A DNA stretch of 64,000 nucleotides from Pseudomonas brassicacearum (lineage in GTDB: Bacteria > Pseudomonadota > Gammaproteobacteria > Pseudomonadales > Pseudomonadaceae), in NCBI RefSeq assembly GCF_000585995.1, contig NZ_CP007410.1:1205430-1269429 (forward strand). The letters are read 5' to 3'. The translations under genes were made by a program, and so were the position numbers. A model generated the notes under the pieces. It was given only the letters and a program-made list of their open reading frames with translations, had not been told where the DNA came from and searched no databases. Shown piece by piece: positions 60,667 through 64,000 of the stretch (position 1 is its first letter; every line of letters starts with the position of its first letter).

Positions 60667-61406
60667 GGCAGGGCAATCAACGAGGCGAAGTTAAGACACT
60701 GGAACCACGGCACGACTTTCGAGAACCCGGCCGCCAGCAGGCGTTCGCCGTGTTCTTCGAGGCTGTCGGGCTTCATGACGTTTTCGATGGCGCTGCGTTT
60801 CTGGGCAATTTCCAGCTCGCTGTAGCCGTTGGCGCGTTTGAACGCCACATGCAGGTCGTTGAGCAGTGCATGTTCCTCGGCATCGTTGAAGCGCAGCTTT
60901 TCCGACAGGATCAGCGCGCCACCGGGCAGCAGCGACTGGCGGATGCGGCTCAACAGTGCGGTGCGCTGGTCTGGCGCGATGAATTGCAGGGTGAAGTTCA
61001 ACGCCACCACCGAGGCTGGCTGGAAGGTCAGGGCGAGGATGTCGCCTTCAATCACCTCCACCGGCAGCAGCTCCTGGAACATCGAGTCCTGGCCGTTGAG
61101 GTATTCCCGGCAGCGCTCGACCATGGCCGCCGAGTTATCCACTGCAATCACCCGGCAACCGTCGGTGCGCACATGACGGCGCAGCGCCTGGGTCACCGCG
61201 CCCAGGGACGAGCCGAGGTCATAGAGCACGCTGCCCGGCTGGGCGAATTGCGCGGCGAGCACGCCGAGGTTCTCGACAATGGTCGGGTAACCCGGCACCG
61301 AACGCTTGATCATGTCCGGAAACACCCGCACCACGTCCTCGTTGAAGGCGAAGTCAGGCACTTGGGCCAGGGGTTGGGCGAATAGGCGATCGGGCTCTTT
61401 GCTCAC
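60663..61406 (-). CDS. cmoA: Carboxy-SAM synthase CmoA
   Basis: CmoA converts SAM and prephenate to carboxy-SAM for CmoB. The 247-aa protein has [33 protein letters not shown] and the family end [12 protein letters not shown]. It forms a coupled operon with cmoB. Confidence 0.96.
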   Translation of the reverse strand: MSKEPDRLFAQPLAQVPDFAFNEDVVRVFPDMIKRSVPGYPTIVENLGVLAAQFAQPGSVLYDLGSSLGAVTQALRRHVRTDGCRVIAVDNSAAMVERCREYLNGQDSMFQELLPVEVIEGDILALTFQPASVVALNFTLQFIAPDQRTALLSRIRQSLLPGGALILSEKLRFNDAEEHALLNDLHVAFKRANGYSELEIAQKRSAIENVMKPDSLEEHGERLLAAGFSKVVPWFQCLNFASLIALP

Positions 61407-61459
61407 GGCGGTTCCAGCGGCATGGGGGTGAAAAGGCCGGCATTTTAACTAAAAAAGCG

Positions 61460-61548
61460 GTGGGAGCGAGCTTGCTCGCGATTGGGGTGGTTCAGCCAGC
61501 CATAATGTTGGCTGACAGACAGCTATCGCGAGCAAGCTCGCTCCCACA
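61460..61548. repeat. Inverted REP pair
   Basis: GGTGGGAGCGAGCTTGCTCG and its reverse complement are separated by about 40 bp. Confidence 0.9.
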
Positions 61549-61557
61549 TTATCTGGC

Positions 61558-62199
61558 TCAGTGTGGCTTTTGGGCGAACGCCGATGCTGTAATGCCCCAT
61601 TGGCCCAGCCAATAACTGATGATGATCAGGTAAGGCGCGGCATGGAAGGGCGCGACGAAGCGGTTGATGCCGATCAGGCTGTCGGAAAAAACAAACGCCA
61701 GCGCCCCGGCGGCAGCCAGCCAGGCCGAGCGTTTCGGCGCTTCGGTGCCCAGTCGCGCCAGCGCTCGCCAGAGCATGGTACTGATGACCAGGCCATAGAC
61801 TATGACGGGGACCAACAGCGGCCCGAGGCCGTTCGACATCAGGATCCCCAGCAGGGCCGCGCCGATACCCGAAGCCAGGGCCAGCGGCAACAGCGCCGGG
61901 CGACGACAATCGCTGAGGTAGGCTTTCAGGTACGCCAGGTGCGCCAGCAGAAACGCGCCGAGGCCGAACACGAACAGGTCCCCCGGCCAAGCCAGCAACA
62001 CGTCGCCCACCAGCGAAAAGATCAAGCCCAGGCTGATCCAGCGTCGATACTCGCCGGGTGGCGCATCGTGCAGCCAGCCGAGCAGGGCCAGCACCGGCAT
62101 CGGCTTGACCAGCAGGCAGAGCAGCGTGGCGTGTACGGTCAGGCCATACAGGTAGGTGGCTGCGCCCATCAATGCAAGGATCAGCCAACCCACGATCAT
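61558..62199 (-). CDS. Lysoplasmalogenase/YhhN family membrane protein
   Basis: The 213-aa protein has seven to eight hydrophobic helices and the YhhN pattern LVKPMPVLALL, LGLIFSLVGDVLL, FSDSLIGINRF. Family members hydrolyse lysoplasmalogens, but bacterial substrates are uncertain. Its start overlaps the upstream lipoprotein stop by 4 nt. Confidence 0.88.
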   Translation of the reverse strand: MIVGWLILALMGAATYLYGLTVHATLLCLLVKPMPVLALLGWLHDAPPGEYRRWISLGLIFSLVGDVLLAWPGDLFVFGLGAFLLAHLAYLKAYLSDCRRPALLPLALASGIGAALLGILMSNGLGPLLVPVIVYGLVISTMLWRALARLGTEAPKRSAWLAAAGALAFVFSDSLIGINRFVAPFHAAPYLIIISYWLGQWGITASAFAQKPH

Positions 62200-62588
62200 T
62201 TCACCGCAATGGCGCAGTCGAAGGTTTCAACCGGAGGCACTTCCGGTGCCCAGGGTTGTTGATAGGTCAAGCGCAAGCGACCGGTGCCGGCGTTGAACGC
62301 CTGGAAGCGCCAGGTCGACACCCCGGCGGCACCGACGATGCCGGCATCCTCCGGGTTGCGATAAACCTCAGGCCCAAGAGACTTCAGCACGCCGCCCGCT
62401 GAATCCTGGATCGCCCAGCGATAACCGGTGGTGGGGTTGCTGGGCAAGCTCAGGATCAGGTTTTGCCCACTGTTGAGTCGCACCGGGCACTGGCTCAGTT
62501 TTTCCACGGTCACGTTGTTGCTGGTTTGCGTGGCGCAGGCGCTCAACAGGGCGAGGCTGACGGGGACAAGCAGGCGAGTGAGGGACAT
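62196..62588 (-). CDS. Chagasin-like (I42) protease inhibitor lipoprotein
   Basis: The 130-aa protein has a lipobox signal (LALLSAC) and the I42 motifs NPTTGYRW and a late LRLTYQQPW, which form the loops that block papain-type proteases. ATG 62588 starts at the signal peptide; an upstream start at 62612 adds eight residues. It is coupled to the YhhN-like gene. Confidence 0.85.
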   Translation of the reverse strand: MSLTRLLVPVSLALLSACATQTSNNVTVEKLSQCPVRLNSGQNLILSLPSNPTTGYRWAIQDSAGGVLKSLGPEVYRNPEDAGIVGAAGVSTWRFQAFNAGTGRLRLTYQQPWAPEVPPVETFDCAIAVK

Positions 62589-62683
62589 AAGGGCAACGGC
62601 TCCGGCATTCACGACGAACGGCGAGCATAACCGAAGATGCTACTGGGTGTGTCAGGTGGGCAAGTGTTGTTGCCGATGCCGCC

Positions 62684-62775
62684 TTCGCGAGCAAGCCCGC
62701 TCCCACAGGGCTTGGTGTGGATCACAAATGCTGTGAACACCGCAAATCCACTGTGGGAGCGAGCTTGCTCGCGAT
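62684..62775. repeat. Inverted REP pair
   Basis: TCGCGAGCAAGCCCGCTCCC and an inverted GTGGGAGCGAGCTTGCTCGC copy lie between lon and the chagasin-like gene. Confidence 0.9.
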
Positions 62776-62802
62776 GAGGCCATTGCAGGCGCTACAGGGT
62801 CC

Positions 62803-64000
62803 TCAGAACAACACCTTGGCCACATCCGCAAACCGCTTGGCAAAGTGCACCGTCACACCTTCCTTGAGGTAGTCCGGCAGTTCTTCGAAGTTGCCCCGGT
62901 TGGCTTCCGGCAGAATCAGCTCGTTGATTTTCTGCCGTCGCGCCGCGATCACCTTCTCGCGCACCCCGCCAATTGGCAGCACATGCCCGGTGAGGGTCAG
63001 TTCGCCGGTCATGGCCACGCCTTTTTTCGGCGGCTGGTTACGGGCCAGGGACAGCAGGGCGCTGGCCATGGTCACCCCGGCACTTGGACCATCCTTGGGC
63101 GTGGCGCCTTCCGGTACGTGCAGGTGGACGAAGGCCTCGTCAAAGAACTTCGGATCGCCGCCAAATTGCTTCAAGTGCGAGCTGACGTAGCTGTGGGCGA
63201 TTTCCGCCGATTCCTTCATCACGTCCCCCAGTTGCCCGGTCAGCTTGAAGCCGCGGTTGAGGGTATGGATGCGCGTCGCTTCGATCGGCAAGGTAGCGCC
63301 GCCCATGCTGGTCCAGGCCAGGCCGGTAATCACCCCGATGCCGGACAGCACCTGCTCGTTGCGGAACACCGGTTTGCCCAGGGACGCCTCGAGGTCTTTC
63401 GGCCCAAGCTTGATGATGGCTTTCGGGTCATCGATCAGCTTCATCACGGCCTTGCGCACCAGTTTGCCCAGTTGTTTCTCCAACTGTCGCACCCCGGCCT
63501 CACGGGCATAGCCATCGATCAGGGCCTTGAGGGCACTGTCGTTGATACTCAAGCTGGCCTTGGACACGCCAGCCTTGGCCAGTTGCTTGGGCCACAGGTG
63601 GCGCTTGGCGATGGCGACTTTTTCTTCGGTGATGTAGCCCGACAGGCGAATCACTTCCATCCGGTCCAGCAGCGGGCCGGGGATCGAGTCCAGGGTGTTG
63701 GCGGTGCAGACGAAGAGCACTTTCGACAGGTCCAGGCGCAGGTCCAGGTAGTGGTCGAGAAACTCGACGTTCTGTTCCGGATCGAGGGTCTCCAGCAGGG
63801 CCGAAGCCGGGTCGCCCTGATAGCTCTGGCCCATCTTGTCGATCTCGTCGAGCATGATCACCGGGTTCATCACTTCGACGTCCTTGAGCGCCTGCACCAG
63901 CTTGCCCGGCTGGGCACCGATGTAGGTGCGCCGATGGCCCTTGATCTCGGCCTCGTCGCGCATGCCGCCGACGCTGAAACGGTAGAACGGCCGCCCGAGG
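62803..64000 (-). CDS. lon: Lon ATP-dependent protease, 5' part outside window
   Basis: The last ~399 residues are present. They include the end of the AAA+ domain (VIMLDEIDKM, LDRMEVIRLSGYITEEK) and the protease domain with catalytic Ser in PKDGPSAGVTMAS and Lys in GGVREKVIAARR. Lon degrades damaged and regulatory proteins. The frame is open to the window edge. Confidence 0.95.
   Translation of the reverse strand, partial: LGRPFYRFSVGGMRDEAEIKGHRRTYIGAQPGKLVQALKDVEVMNPVIMLDEIDKMGQSYQGDPASALLETLDPEQNVEFLDHYLDLRLDLSKVLFVCTANTLDSIPGPLLDRMEVIRLSGYITEEKVAIAKRHLWPKQLAKAGVSKASLSINDSALKALIDGYAREAGVRQLEKQLGKLVRKAVMKLIDDPKAIIKLGPKDLEASLGKPVFRNEQVLSGIGVITGLAWTSMGGATLPIEATRIHTLNRGFKLTGQLGDVMKESAEIAHSYVSSHLKQFGGDPKFFDEAFVHLHVPEGATPKDGPSAGVTMASALLSLARNQPPKKGVAMTGELTLTGHVLPIGGVREKVIAARRQKINELILPEANRGNFEELPDYLKEGVTVHFAKRFADVAKVLF

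Overview
The window is chromosomal DNA from a Pseudomonas, most likely the P. fluorescens group. The evidence is the high GC, the gene order queA-tgt-yajC-secD-secF and iscRSUA-hscBA-fdx-iscX-ndk-rlmN-pilW-rodZ-ispG-hisS-yfgM-bamB-der, the many paired REP elements of the GTGGGAGCGAGCTTGCTCGCGA type, and protein sequences close to known Pseudomonas families. No species call is possible from sequence alone.

Layout. 1-2353 holds a divergent locus: a DapA-family lyase and a class II aldolase on the minus strand, facing an XRE-cupin regulator across a palindromic operator. 2354-3213 holds a REP, a dyad-rich spacer and a DUF6124 gene. About 3276-10713 is an accessory island abutting tRNA-Leu(CAA). 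It has a 13-bp copy of the tRNA 3' end at its far side, lower GC, decayed pieces and several orphan genes: KTSC, HEPN-like, SUKH, a lipoprotein, a membrane protein, and a PIN protein with a small partner. It also has two long non-coding blocks packed with unusual repeats, and no integrase.

10714-47341 is core genome. It covers queuosine synthesis (queA-tgt), protein export (yajC-secDF), suhB, trmJ, cysE and the complete isc iron-sulfur operon. It then runs through ndk, rlmN, pilW, rodZ, ispG, hisS, yfgM, bamB and der to a methionine-salvage-like aminotransferase/amidase pair. It ends with leuA and its leader peptide, an M23 peptidase, xseA, a TSUP transporter, and guaBA. 47673-48525 is a small accessory two-gene module behind guaA that looks like an undescribed toxin-antitoxin-type pair.

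48565-56933 is a trehalose uptake and catabolism locus: treR, treP (EIIBC), treC, a LamB-type porin, and a fused EIIA-HPr-EI phosphotransferase. They work as a chain: the porin admits trehalose, TreP phosphorylates it during import using phosphate relayed by the fused protein, TreC hydrolyses trehalose-6-phosphate, and TreR represses the set from a double operator. A short EIIB-like protein lacking the phosphorylatable cysteine follows. 57043-64000 returns to housekeeping and accessory genes: a DUF6632 membrane protein, a Tat-exported multicopper oxidase, tadA, cmoBA, a lysoplasmalogenase-like protein, a chagasin-like lipoprotein and the 3' part of lon.

The most promising unexplained signals are the three ~66-nt repeats at 4624-5051 beside a HEPN-like gene, the tandem recombination-site-like repeats at 6267-6551, the two-gene module at 47721-48525, and the cysteine-less EIIB at 56646.
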